From a virus, in IMG/VR virus record IMGVR_UViG_3300040811_001222, positions 1 to 32,070 of that record: 32,070 bases of DNA, one strand, 5' to 3'. Positions 1 to 5,092 of this stretch are shown here, one piece after another. The position numbers and the translations under genes are program-made. How positions within the stretch are numbered: the first letter of the stretch is position 1; each line of letters opens with the position of its first letter. Under the pieces are notes generated by a model that saw only the letters and a list, made by a program, of their open reading frames with translations, searched no databases and was not told where the DNA came from.

Positions 1-24
1 AACCCCGCTCCGGCGGGGTTTTTT
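1..24 (+). terminator. Intrinsic terminator, plus strand
   Basis: An 8-bp perfect stem (AACCCCGC with GCGGGGTT) closes a TCCG loop and runs into six T residues. It would end a plus-strand transcript that enters from left of the window, facing the minus-strand terminator at 33-56. Confidence 0.85.
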
Positions 25-32
25 ATGCCCAC

Positions 33-56
33 AAAAAAGCCGCCCGGAGGCGGCGT
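33..56 (-). terminator. Intrinsic terminator, minus strand
   Basis: Read on the minus strand, GCCGCC and GGCGGC pair around a TCCG-type loop and are followed by six T residues (plus-strand A-run 33-38). It lies 18 bp after the last minus-strand gene of the window and should end the leftward operon. With 1-24 it forms a back-to-back terminator pair between converging transcription units. Confidence 0.85.
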
Positions 57-73
57 GAGGTGGACCGTGTAGG

Positions 74-289
74 TCAGTGGCGGGCCAGTGCCGCAAGCTC
101 TTCTAGCGGCGAAGTATCCACCGCTATCTCCCGAAGCCTGTCGATCTCATCCGCGGCCTCGGCGGCATATTCCCTTGCTCGGCCATAGGCCTCGGCGGCT
201 TCCTCGGTCCGGCCCGCACTCAGCATCATGGCCATGTACTCCACATTGAAGCGCGCCAGCGTTGCAGGGTTTTCTTTTCTGTTGCTCAT
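74..289 (-). CDS. Small alpha-helical protein, unknown function
   Basis: A 71-residue Ala/Glu/Arg-rich protein predicted to be almost wholly helical, with a TPR-like look (EEAAEAYGRAREYAAEAADE). I recognise no family. The start at 289 is chosen because its ATG overlaps the stop of the upstream gene (TGATG) and is preceded by GAGGA; a longer reading would run into that gene. It is the last gene before the minus-strand terminator at 33-56, so it ends a string of coupled small genes. Real as a gene; function unknown. Confidence 0.7.
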   Translation of the reverse strand: MSNRKENPATLARFNVEYMAMMLSAGRTEEAAEAYGRAREYAAEAADEIDRLREIAVDTSPLEELAALARH

Positions 290-498
290 CACACATTCCT
301 CGCTAGGAGCGAGCAAATCCGATCGCCCTCTTCGGTTACAGGCGCAGGCCTGCCAACGTAATCGTCATACAGCCAAACGAAATGCCCGCGGGGATCAAGC
401 CCCCGCTCACAACACGCGTCCACCCACCCCTGCGGCAACGCGTGATCGTATGTCTGCCCCTCATACCGCGCAATGGCGGCTTCGCCTACTGTTTGCAT
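289..498 (-). CDS. Small phage protein, unknown function
   Basis: A 69-residue protein with a mixed composition and a central GWVDACCERGLDPRGHFVWLYDDY stretch in two parts that looks folded rather than random. No family is recognised. Its ATG overlaps the previous stop (TAATG) and has a strong GGAGGAG ribosome site about nine bases upstream; its own stop overlaps the next ATG. This tight coupling on both sides is the main evidence that it is a true gene. Confidence 0.7.
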   Translation of the reverse strand: MQTVGEAAIARYEGQTYDHALPQGWVDACCERGLDPRGHFVWLYDDYVGRPAPVTEEGDRICSLLARNV

Positions 499-977
499 TA
501 TCGAAGCTCCTCCGTGGATTCAAGGGTGTAGCAAGAGTCACCGTCATACTCGCGGCAATCTGAAATCTCCAGATCCCCACAGATAGGTGAATACCAATCG
601 TGCTCCACAGTTTCAAAGTTAGTTATAGAGGCGTTATACATATCGGACACGCGCTCATCAAAAACACGCTGAGCGATTTCAATGGCTTCCTCTTCACTGC
701 GCGCCAAGACATCAATCTTGGTGGACATCTCCACCCACCCATCGACTTGATAATGGTGGCGCGTTTCGATTGAGGGCCAAAGCTCAACTTCCGCTAACGC
801 CGCCGCCACTTCATCGGCCCGACTATCTGGCTGTTGGTCTTCGCGCGCCCCACAGCGGGGGCATTCAAACTTCGACTGGTCCGCGCCTGTAATTTTCTTA
901 GGCCGAATGTAGTCGGTCTTACACTCGCAGTCCCAATAGTCTTCGTTCAGAGCTATAACTTCAGGTGCTGTTTTCAT
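498..977 (-). CDS. Zinc-ribbon-like phage protein, unknown function
   Basis: A 159-residue acidic protein starting MKTAPEV. The first third has two Cys pairs, CxC in DCECKTDY and CxxC in ECPRCGA, spaced about 22 residues, which suggests a zinc ribbon. The rest is acidic, with a probable alpha/beta region (VDGWVEMSTKIDVLARSEEE). A three-codon longer start exists, but the ATG at 977 overlaps the upstream stop as TAATG and has CGGAG upstream. Function unknown; a nucleic-acid or protein interaction adaptor is possible. Confidence 0.7.
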   Translation of the reverse strand: MKTAPEVIALNEDYWDCECKTDYIRPKKITGADQSKFECPRCGAREDQQPDSRADEVAAALAEVELWPSIETRHHYQVDGWVEMSTKIDVLARSEEEAIEIAQRVFDERVSDMYNASITNFETVEHDWYSPICGDLEISDCREYDGDSCYTLESTEELR

Positions 978-1177
978 TATCGACACTCCGCTTCATTTAA
1001 CAGAGCCACGACATCGGAGGGACTCTCCACCATGCGCTGGCTGATGAATGGAATACCGTCCACGTCAAAGTCCCAGCAATCACTAGCGTATTGCCGAGCA
1101 TCCTTTTCTGAGTCAAACCACCGAATAGAGTCGTGACAGCACGTGCCATCATCGACTAGCCAAAGTATTGCTTTCAT
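977..1177 (-). CDS. Small acidic phage protein, unknown function
   Basis: A 66-residue protein (MKAILWLVDDG at the start) with beta-rich N-terminus and acidic C-terminus. The start at 1177 is preferred over one 69 bases upstream because GGGAGAA sits about seven bases before it and the longer version would overlap the nuclease gene. It is separated by 52 bp from that nuclease. It shares the pattern 'hydrophobic strand, SEKDARQYA helix' seen in many small phage proteins, but I assign no function. Confidence 0.65.
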   Translation of the reverse strand: MKAILWLVDDGTCCHDSIRWFDSEKDARQYASDCWDFDVDGIPFISQRMVESPSDVVALLNEAECR

Positions 1178-1229
1178 ATCTGTTCTCCCAAAGATTAGGC
1201 AACATTGCCCAATAACAGGATATGCGATA

Positions 1230-1670
1230 CTAAACCGGCATTGCAATAGTATTTAGAATATTTTCCCAGTCGCCCGTTTGATTGGTGTACACCATGGGCT
1301 CCGTAGTCAGGCCGTCCATCCGCAGGTCCACCGCCTGACTGGCGTGGTACAGGAATATCTCCCGCCCGTTATCTTCTTTTCGCTGAACCAAAATCCAGCA
1401 ACTGCCGCGCTTGTGCTTACTAGCAAAAGCCACTTGGTGGGGAGAAATCTCAACCTTGTTCTTTTTCGCCACCTTCATCTCTACCAGATGGAAGGCACCG
1501 TTGGGGTCCATCAGCAAAAGATCAGGGAACCCAAGGGTGGCCCTAGATTCCACCCGAGTGTAGGCCCAGCTAGGCTGATACTTAAGTATCCCTGCCTTGA
1601 ACGCCTGCCAGAGGCTCGCTTCTCTTGGTTTACGCGCCTTCTTTACCGGTTCCAATATGTCGATGCTCAT
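1230..1670 (-). CDS. VRR-NUC domain nuclease
   Basis: A 146-residue protein of the PD-(D/E)XK superfamily. The VRR-NUC signature is visible: GFPDLL with the catalytic Asp at residue 50, then VEMK with Glu64 and Lys66, and a conserved Gln79 in SPHQVAF. VRR-NUC proteins in phages are structure-selective nucleases, often acting on branched DNA such as Holliday junctions. The ATG overlaps the stop of the 54-aa gene upstream (ATGA) and has AAAGG ahead of it. Its place close to the small terminase subunit suggests a job in debranching DNA before packaging, which is inference. Confidence 0.87.
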   Translation of the reverse strand: MSIDILEPVKKARKPREASLWQAFKAGILKYQPSWAYTRVESRATLGFPDLLLMDPNGAFHLVEMKVAKKNKVEISPHQVAFASKHKRGSCWILVQRKEDNGREIFLYHASQAVDLRMDGLTTEPMVYTNQTGDWENILNTIAMPV

Positions 1671-1831
1671 TTAAAGCGAGCCTTTCTTAATTCCCACGCC
1701 TTCTTTTCCAAGGGATGTGAGAAATACGGCTCAATGTTTTTTCGCTCACCCTCAAAATACTCCCCCCTACAACGCCTTTCCCACTCCGATTTGCCGTACC
1801 AAATCTTGCCTACAAAATTAACTAGGAACAT
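1667..1831 (-). CDS. 54-residue basic protein, unknown function
   Basis: A short gene starting MFLVNFVGKIWYGKSEWERR and ending KKAWELRKARFK. It is rich in Trp, Tyr, Phe, Lys, Arg and Glu, unlike a random frame. Its ATG lies inside the end of the small terminase gene (14-base overlap) with AAGAAG just ahead, and its TGA overlaps the ATG of the VRR-NUC gene, so it fills the otherwise unexplained gap exactly. Function unknown; the basic, aromatic character would suit contact with nucleic acid or with one of its two neighbours. Confidence 0.7.
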   Translation of the reverse strand: MFLVNFVGKIWYGKSEWERRCRGEYFEGERKNIEPYFSHPLEKKAWELRKARFK

Positions 1832-2483
1832 CTTCTTGTATAACCTCCGCGTCCTCTACATCCCCATCGTCAAGAATTGCCATCATGCGCTCTCTGGCTT
1901 GGCTCCGCTTGCCTTTGCCCGTGCTAGATAAGTCCACATCGTGCATCAGAGGCTGGTAGTTCTGCTTAAGCTCATCCAACGCCTTCATCACCTCTTCCTT
2001 CGACATCTGCTCAATAGACCCATGACGGATCTCAGTCTTATTAACGTAGATATCTCCCTGCGCCTGACCCCTGCGGTACTCGGCTTGAACCGCGGCTGAA
2101 TACGCGCCAGCATCTAACGCCGCGTCACGGATCCGCTGAAGGTCCCGAAGGTGCCGCTGGTATTCCACGCCATACTTCTGGTCCAGTTCCTGTCGGTATT
2201 CCCGTATGGCCTTACAAACGTGGGGGCTTATCCGCGGGTTGGTCAGTTCAGAGGCACGAACGTGGGCAGACTTCTCAGGGTAGCCTGCATTGATCGCCGC
2301 CTCCCGCATCGTAATCTGGCCGTCCTTGCTGACTAGCTCACGGACAAACAGTTCTTGCCTGCGGTTTAGCCGCTTCTCTTTCAGGGGTGGTCTGCCCCGC
2401 CGTTTCTCTTGCCGCTCTTCAGGGATAGGGGTGGTCTTCGCGCCAGAGAATACCTTGGCGTAGCGTGATTTCTTCTCAGCCAT
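1818..2483 (-). CDS. terS: Terminase small subunit
   Basis: A 221-residue protein with a basic N-terminus (RRGRPPLKEKRLNRRQELFV) followed by a terminase-2-type helix-turn-helix: REAAINAGYPEKSAHVRASELTNP at about residues 60-83, and a long helical region typical of oligomerisation. Small terminase subunits bind the packaging site and hand DNA to the large subunit. The start at 2483 has GGGAG about six bases upstream; a start 60 bases further is possible. It is the first gene left of the repeat-rich non-coding region. The large subunit is not adjacent and not seen in the window. Confidence 0.82.
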   Translation of the reverse strand: MAEKKSRYAKVFSGAKTTPIPEERQEKRRGRPPLKEKRLNRRQELFVRELVSKDGQITMREAAINAGYPEKSAHVRASELTNPRISPHVCKAIREYRQELDQKYGVEYQRHLRDLQRIRDAALDAGAYSAAVQAEYRRGQAQGDIYVNKTEIRHGSIEQMSKEEVMKALDELKQNYQPLMHDVDLSSTGKGKRSQARERMMAILDDGDVEDAEVIQEDVPS

Positions 2484-2544
2484 ACGGGCTCCCAATATAT
2501 GAGTAAGTTCAAGAACCATAAGCTTGGCAGGCCTTAATTTCAAG

Positions 2545-2566
2545 TTCTATATAGTGTTTTTTCCAG
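2545..2566 (-). promoter_or_regulatory. Left copy of 22-bp inverted repeat, promoter-like
   Basis: Read on the minus strand this copy contains AACACTATATAGAA and points at terS. It matches the copy at 2767-2788 in inverted orientation at 21 of 22 positions. The CACTATA core resembles promoters of T7/SP6-type single-subunit RNA polymerases (SP6 has ACACTATAGAA), and TATATA could also be a sigma-70 -10 box. No such polymerase gene is seen in this window. Confidence 0.45.
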
Positions 2567-2656
2567 AGAAATAAAAAATATTTTTTTCATTTTTCGCCAG
2601 AATATTTAAACCAATTCCTTGATTAACGTTTTGTAGTACACATGGTGTATACCACC

Positions 2657-2732
2657 GTTACCCCCTCGTTACCCCCAAAAGTGAGTGTTTATGCGGGCTA
2701 GAGACCCAAGGTAACGCGGTAACGCCGGTAAC
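2657..2732. repeat. GGTAAC/GTTACC word cluster
   Basis: Two GTTACC words (2657-2662 and 2668-2673, 11 bp apart) face three GGTAAC words (2710-2715, 2718-2723, 2727-2732, spaced 8 and 9 bp). The two groups can pair into a hairpin, or act as separate binding sites for one protein. The cluster lies between the arms of the 22-bp inverted repeat. Confidence 0.6.
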
Positions 2733-2766
2733 GGCCATTTTTTTTCTTTTTTATTTTTTTATGTTG

Positions 2767-2788
2767 CTGGGAAAAACACTATATAGAA
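2767..2788 (+). promoter_or_regulatory. Right copy of 22-bp inverted repeat, promoter-like
   Basis: Contains AAAAACACTATATAGAA on the plus strand, the mirror of 2545-2566. In this orientation it would transcribe rightwards through the repeat region and antisense to the minus-strand genes from 3138 on. It could instead be the second half of a cruciform or protein-binding pair. Confidence 0.4.
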
Positions 2789-2805
2789 ACGCTTTTTAAC
2801 CCTGA

Positions 2806-2829
2806 CCCGTGGTCCGTGGGCCCTGAACC
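2806..2829 (+). repeat. CCGTGG-type dispersed repeat, non-coding copy
   Basis: Reads CCCGTGGTCCGTGGGCCC, then TGAACC. It is a non-coding member of the dispersed family described at 12894-12918. Confidence 0.6.
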
Positions 2830-2852
2830 GATAGTACCCGCTAACAAACTAT

Positions 2853-2912
2853 GCGATGAGGCCCTTGAATCACCGCAAATTTTGCGGCGATGAGGCTCTT
2901 GAATCTCCGCAA
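2853..2912 (+). repeat. 26-bp direct repeat, two copies
   Basis: The unit GCGATGAGGCYCTTGAATC followed by WCCGCAA occurs at 2853-2878 and 2887-2912, a 34-bp period, with 24 of 26 positions identical. Between the copies CCGCAAA and TTTGCGG (2872-2886) form a short perfect hairpin. It could be a protein-binding repeat; a small open frame through it is not convincing. Confidence 0.65.
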
Positions 2913-2936
2913 TGCCAACTATTCACGGCCCAAGGG

Positions 2937-2984
2937 CCTATTTCCCATCAAGAAATATCATGATGGAATGCCTACTGAAATAGG
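2937..2984. repeat. Nested inverted repeats
   Basis: An outer 8-bp pair (CCTATTTC at 2937-2944 and GAAATAGG at 2977-2984) encloses an inner 6-bp pair (CCATCA at 2945-2950 and TGATGG at 2961-2966). The nested layout could extrude as a cruciform or fold in RNA. Confidence 0.5.
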
Positions 2985-3000
2985 TACTGGAGTGCATATT

Positions 3001-3099
3001 AGTGTAGAAGTGTAGGGAAAACCCTACTACTTTTATATATTCCCTTTCTATCCTTTTCAAATAATCTATTTGTGAAGAAAAACTCTACACTTCTACACT
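3001..3099. repeat. AGTGTAG iterons in a 15-bp perfect inverted repeat
   Basis: AGTGTAG occurs twice at 8-bp spacing (3001-3007 and 3009-3015), and its complement CTACACT twice at the same spacing (3085-3091 and 3093-3099). Together the pairs make a perfect 15-bp inverted repeat with a 69-bp AT-rich spacer. A second hairpin, GTAGGG-AAAA-CCCTAC (3012-3027), overlaps the left arm. Iterons around an AT-rich spacer suit an origin or paired operators. The winged-helix gene nearby is a candidate binder (inference). Confidence 0.6.
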
Positions 3100-3137
3100 G
3101 GCATGTGTCGTCAAAAGCGACAGGTGTTGGTTAATTT

Positions 3138-3380
3138 TTAATCAAGTGCCTGTATTTCTTTGGGGATTTCCCCGAGCAAATGCAGGACGCGTTGCACCAT
3201 GTGTTGCTGATTGGGAGCGGCTATAGCGAGTTCGAATTGCTGAAGAGCCTGCTTGAGATGGACGGTGGCCGTGCGAAGATGGTACTTGGAGTTGATTCGG
3301 TCGCTGTTGGATGAGGGGGCACGTAGGTTGCCCAAGGTTTGTTCAGCAGCTTCCTGAACGGGGAGGTCTTTGCGTAGCAT
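3138..3380 (-). CDS. 80-residue helical protein, unknown function
   Basis: Starts MLRKDLPVQEAAEQTLGNLR and ends GEIPKEIQALD; helical, with a probable amphipathic segment (LRTATVHLKQALQQFELAI). The ATG has a good AGAGGA ribosome site eight bases upstream. The gene begins inside the winged-helix gene and shares 160 bases with it in the -1 frame, which is unusually long. The frame is also open far upstream of this start, so a -1 frameshift fusion with the upstream protein cannot be excluded, but an independent start is simpler. It is the last gene before the repeat region. Function unknown. Confidence 0.65.
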   Translation of the reverse strand: MLRKDLPVQEAAEQTLGNLRAPSSNSDRINSKYHLRTATVHLKQALQQFELAIAAPNQQHMVQRVLHLLGEIPKEIQALD

Positions 3381-3556
3381 AGTCGGTTTCCTCTTTTGGT
3401 ACAGGTTATGAGTTGTTCCTTTTCGAGGTGCGTCAGGATTTTGATGGCCTGTTGGTGGGAGACCTTGAGCCGTGTAGCGAGTTCCCCGCAGGAGAATTCC
3501 TCCCCAGAGGCGTACAGTTGGGTCTCTAGGGTAGACTGGAGGAGTTCTGGGGTCAT
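3221..3556 (-). CDS. Winged-helix DNA-binding protein, probable regulator
   Basis: A 111-residue reading frame whose first 65 residues look like a MarR/ArsR-type winged helix: CGELATRLKVSHQQAIKILTH as helix-turn-helix, then a wing (LITCTKRGNRLCYAK). Such proteins bind inverted repeats in operators. The region after Lys63 is Ser/Thr/Pro-rich and overlaps the 80-aa gene in another frame, so it may be a poorly constrained tail or the true protein may end differently. The ATG overlaps the upstream stop (ATGA). Nearby operators are candidates at 3001-3099 (inference). Confidence 0.65.
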   Translation of the reverse strand: MTPELLQSTLETQLYASGEEFSCGELATRLKVSHQQAIKILTHLEKEQLITCTKRGNRLCYAKTSPFRKLLNKPWATYVPPHPTATESTPSTIFARPPSISSRLFSNSNSL

Positions 3557-3780
3557 TCGTCGTATCCTGAGTACAGTTCATCGAACAGGAGTTCGGTGAT
3601 GTCGTTGAGGTCGCTTGTGGTAAACACATCGGTGATGTCTCTGGCCCCGTTTCGGGTTTTGACAAAGACCACGAGGTCTTCCATTTCGTGCTCCACGGCG
3701 TTGTATTGGGCTTGGACATACAGGTCTAAGTAGGTCTCATAGTCCTGAAGGTCGAGCGTGATGGCCCCTGATTTTGGCAT
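3553..3780 (-). CDS. 75-residue acidic protein, unknown function
   Basis: An acidic protein (TLDLQDYETYLDLYVQAQ near the start; C-terminus ELLFDELYSGYDE). The ATG at 3780 has AAGGAG about eight bases upstream, just after the stop of the 43-aa membrane peptide. Its TGA overlaps the ATG of the winged-helix gene, so the two are probably translated together; it may be a partner of that regulator, which is inference. No family recognised. Confidence 0.68.
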   Translation of the reverse strand: MPKSGAITLDLQDYETYLDLYVQAQYNAVEHEMEDLVVFVKTRNGARDITDVFTTSDLNDITELLFDELYSGYDE

Positions 3781-3790
3781 GGGGGACTCC

Positions 3791-3922
3791 TTATTGACGG
3801 CCCATGAACTTGATGGTTTCGCGGGCCTCTTTGAGCTTAGCTCTGGTGCTCATGAGTTCGGCGAAGATGTAGGCGTTGAACATGAATAAGAGGGCGAATA
3901 GGACTACATGGTCTTCTGACAT
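3791..3922 (-). CDS. 43-residue single-TM peptide
   Basis: Starts MSEDHVVLFALLFMFNAYIF: a short acidic N-terminus, one strongly hydrophobic segment (residues about 6-23), then a basic helical tail (TRAKLKEARETIKFMGRQ). The layout suggests N-out or N-in single-pass inner membrane insertion. The ATG lies 19 bases inside the end of the 72-aa gene, and the stop is directly followed by the AAGGAG of the next gene. Small TM phage peptides act as lysis regulators, superinfection blockers or envelope modulators; nothing here picks one. Confidence 0.65.
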   Translation of the reverse strand: MSEDHVVLFALLFMFNAYIFAELMSTRAKLKEARETIKFMGRQ

Positions 3923-4122
3923 AGGTATTTCTCCAGTTGCTCTTTCTCGTGGTTGAGGCATCGGTTTTCGGTTTCGAGGCGGATTATTTCTTCATCCACC
4001 CCAACGATGGCGTCTCGCAGGGCGTCTTTTGCAATGGATCTGGCCAAAGCATTATCGCCCGGGGCGAGGGACGCGATTTTTACTAGGGCGTCGGAGAGTT
4101 TCTCAGCTAATTCAAGACTCAT
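3904..4122 (-). CDS. 72-residue helical protein, unknown function
   Basis: A helical protein (MSLELAEKLSDALVKIASLA at the start) ending in a likely coiled coil (DEEIIRLETENRCLNHEKEQ). The ATG at 4122 has GGGAG about nine bases upstream. A GTG start 66 bases further upstream would include a copy of the dispersed CCACGG repeat in frame, but it has no ribosome site and overlaps the 49-aa gene extensively. Function unknown. Confidence 0.65.
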   Translation of the reverse strand: MSLELAEKLSDALVKIASLAPGDNALARSIAKDALRDAIVGVDEEIIRLETENRCLNHEKEQLEKYLCQKTM

Positions 4123-4261
4123 GCGGCCACTCCCAACTGGCGTCCCCAGTCCCGTGGGCCGTGGCACATCCTGTAATGGCACTGACACTGGTGAAAAAGC
4201 AAAGGCATATCACGATGTAGATACAAAGTATCGTCACCGGACGGTGTTTTTCGTCACTCAT
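4112..4261 (-). CDS. 49-residue membrane or lipoprotein-like peptide
   Basis: Starts MSDEKHRPVTILCIYIVICL: a charged N-terminus with Lys-His-Arg, a hydrophobic stretch to about residue 29, then SAITGC, a weak lipobox, and a short polar tail ending WEWPHES. It fits a signal-anchor peptide or a very small lipoprotein. The ATG overlaps the stop of the upstream 106-aa gene (ATGA), and the end overlaps the next gene by 11 bases. The size and position could fit an outer-membrane spanin partner, but a spanin is expected by the lysis genes 23 kb away, so this is only a possibility. Confidence 0.6.
   Translation of the reverse strand: MSDEKHRPVTILCIYIVICLCFFTSVSAITGCATAHGTGDASWEWPHES
4151..4165 (+). 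repeat. CCGTGG-type dispersed repeat
   Basis: CCCGTGGGCCGTGGC just upstream of the 72-aa gene start and inside the 49-aa gene, where it is not in the frame shared by the other coding copies. It is in that frame only in the unlikely GTG extension of the 72-aa gene. See 12894-12918. Confidence 0.5.
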
Positions 4262-4578
4262 GGGGGCGTCTCCTGTGTGTATTCTTCGTTGAGTAGATAG
4301 CCGCTGAGTACCACAAACCCTATCTTATACAGGGCCATGGTCAGATCCTTTTCGGATTCAGCACTCAGAGCGTCGATCATGGCGTTGATCACCATGTCGC
4401 AGTTTTCGTCGAGGTCTTGATTGACGGGGTCGAGGGCCTCTTGCAGCATACTGAGCCTGAACCGTGGGTCGTCGCCCAAGAGGTCGTAGAGGTTGTCTAG
4501 GCACACTTGCCGGAAGCCGTCGTCGATGGTGGCCTTGTCAATAACCTTGCCCCGTGACACGTTAATCCTGTTTGTCAT
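4258..4578 (-). CDS. 106-residue protein, unknown function
   Basis: An acidic, mostly helical protein (MTNRINVSRGKVIDKATIDD at the start; NLYDLLGDDPRFRLSMLQEA in the middle). No family recognised. The ATG has GGGGGA about seven bases ahead. It heads a leftward run of coupled genes and is divergent from the plus-strand gene at 4657, with 78 bp between that must hold promoters for both directions. Confidence 0.7.
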   Translation of the reverse strand: MTNRINVSRGKVIDKATIDDGFRQVCLDNLYDLLGDDPRFRLSMLQEALDPVNQDLDENCDMVINAMIDALSAESEKDLTMALYKIGFVVLSGYLLNEEYTQETPP

Positions 4579-4656
4579 AGTAATCCCCCAAAGGTCTGGT
4601 AATCTGTGTGCGTGACCACAGAGTCACCTTATCGCATACGGGGGGAGATAGGCAAG

Positions 4657-4920
4657 ATGGAGAGGAAACTTTTTTTGGTTGTGTGGCGTGATGCGTGCGG
4701 CGGGAGCAACGTAGGCTGGCGCGACATTGCGGAGGTATGCAATCAAAAGGTAGCGACAGTATGGTCGTGCGGATTGATTGTGCATGAGGATGATGACCGG
4801 TTGGTTATCTGTCCTCACATTATTGTTGAGGATGGTGAGGCCATTGAGGGGGACGCGGAGTTAGCGATTCCGAAAGACTGGATTGTGTCTAAGCGGGAGT
4901 TGTTTGTCGATGAGCAATAG
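4657..4920 (+). CDS. 87-residue acidic phage protein, unknown function
   Basis: One of the few plus-strand genes. Starts MERKLFLVVWRDACGGSNVG and includes CGLIVHEDDDRLVICPHIIV, a beta-rich pattern (short strand, acidic turn, PHI) that I have seen in small conserved phage proteins of unknown function. The start has GGGGGAG about nine bases upstream and is preferred over one 51 bases earlier. Its end overlaps the next gene by 11 bases. The antisense open frame is rejected because codon and residue composition favour this strand. Confidence 0.72.
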   Translation: MERKLFLVVWRDACGGSNVGWRDIAEVCNQKVATVWSCGLIVHEDDDRLVICPHIIVEDGEAIEGDAELAIPKDWIVSKRELFVDEQ

Positions 4921-5092
4921 TGAAGAGCGCGACTGGGACGAGTTCTTTGATGAGTGTGATGATCTCGACTTAGATTTTGCGGAGGACCGTGACGCGTGGT
5001 CCGAGGTCCATGAGAAGTTAAACTTTTACGAAGAGCGGTTGCAGATGATTGAGCGTGCGGTGTTGCGGCTGAAGGAGAAGGGTGGGGGCTAG
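4910..5092 (+). CDS. 60-residue highly acidic protein, unknown function
   Basis: Residues 5-35 contain 16 Asp or Glu (ERDWDEFFDECDDLDLDFAE), followed by a helix that is likely coiled coil (FYEERLQMIERAVLRLKEKG). The ATG is inside the end of the upstream gene, with GGGAG in front. Its TAG shares the bases CTAG (5089-5092) with the stop of the opposing HNH gene. Strong acidity in a small phage protein can reflect DNA mimicry against restriction or other host DNA-binding proteins; this is a hypothesis only. Confidence 0.7.
   Translation: MSNSEERDWDEFFDECDDLDLDFAEDRDAWSEVHEKLNFYEERLQMIERAVLRLKEKGGG

Larger units (their letters stand above)
2484..3137. other. Repeat-rich non-coding region, candidate origin or control region
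   Basis: About 650 bp without a convincing gene, AT-rich, with poly-T and poly-A tracts around 2570-2590 and 2738-2762. It holds a 22-bp inverted repeat pair (2545-2566 and 2767-2788), five GGTAAC/GTTACC words, a duplicated 26-mer, nested hairpins at 2937-2984, and a set of four AGTGTAG words at 3001-3099. Such a pile of repeats beside regulators and terS fits a replication origin, a packaging site or a master operator region. Which one cannot be told from sequence. Confidence 0.6.

Noticed and set aside
1278-1931. Plus-strand 217-codon open frame opposite the VRR-NUC gene
   Set aside because: It runs antisense to a clear nuclease and two coupled genes; no ribosome site or recognisable domain.
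2545-2788. MITE or insertion element bounded by the 22-bp inverted repeat
   Set aside because: No target-site duplication is visible and no second copy of the element is seen in the window; kept only as an alternative.
2856-3015. Two small plus-strand open frames (35 codons from 2856, 41 codons from 2890) in the repeat region
   Set aside because: They overlap in different frames, start within the duplicated 26-mer, have no ribosome site and show no protein-like composition.
3381-3719. Upstream extension of the 80-aa gene frame to 3719
   Set aside because: Ser/Thr/Pro-rich with no ribosome site, antiphase to two better-supported coupled genes; a shadow of their codon use.
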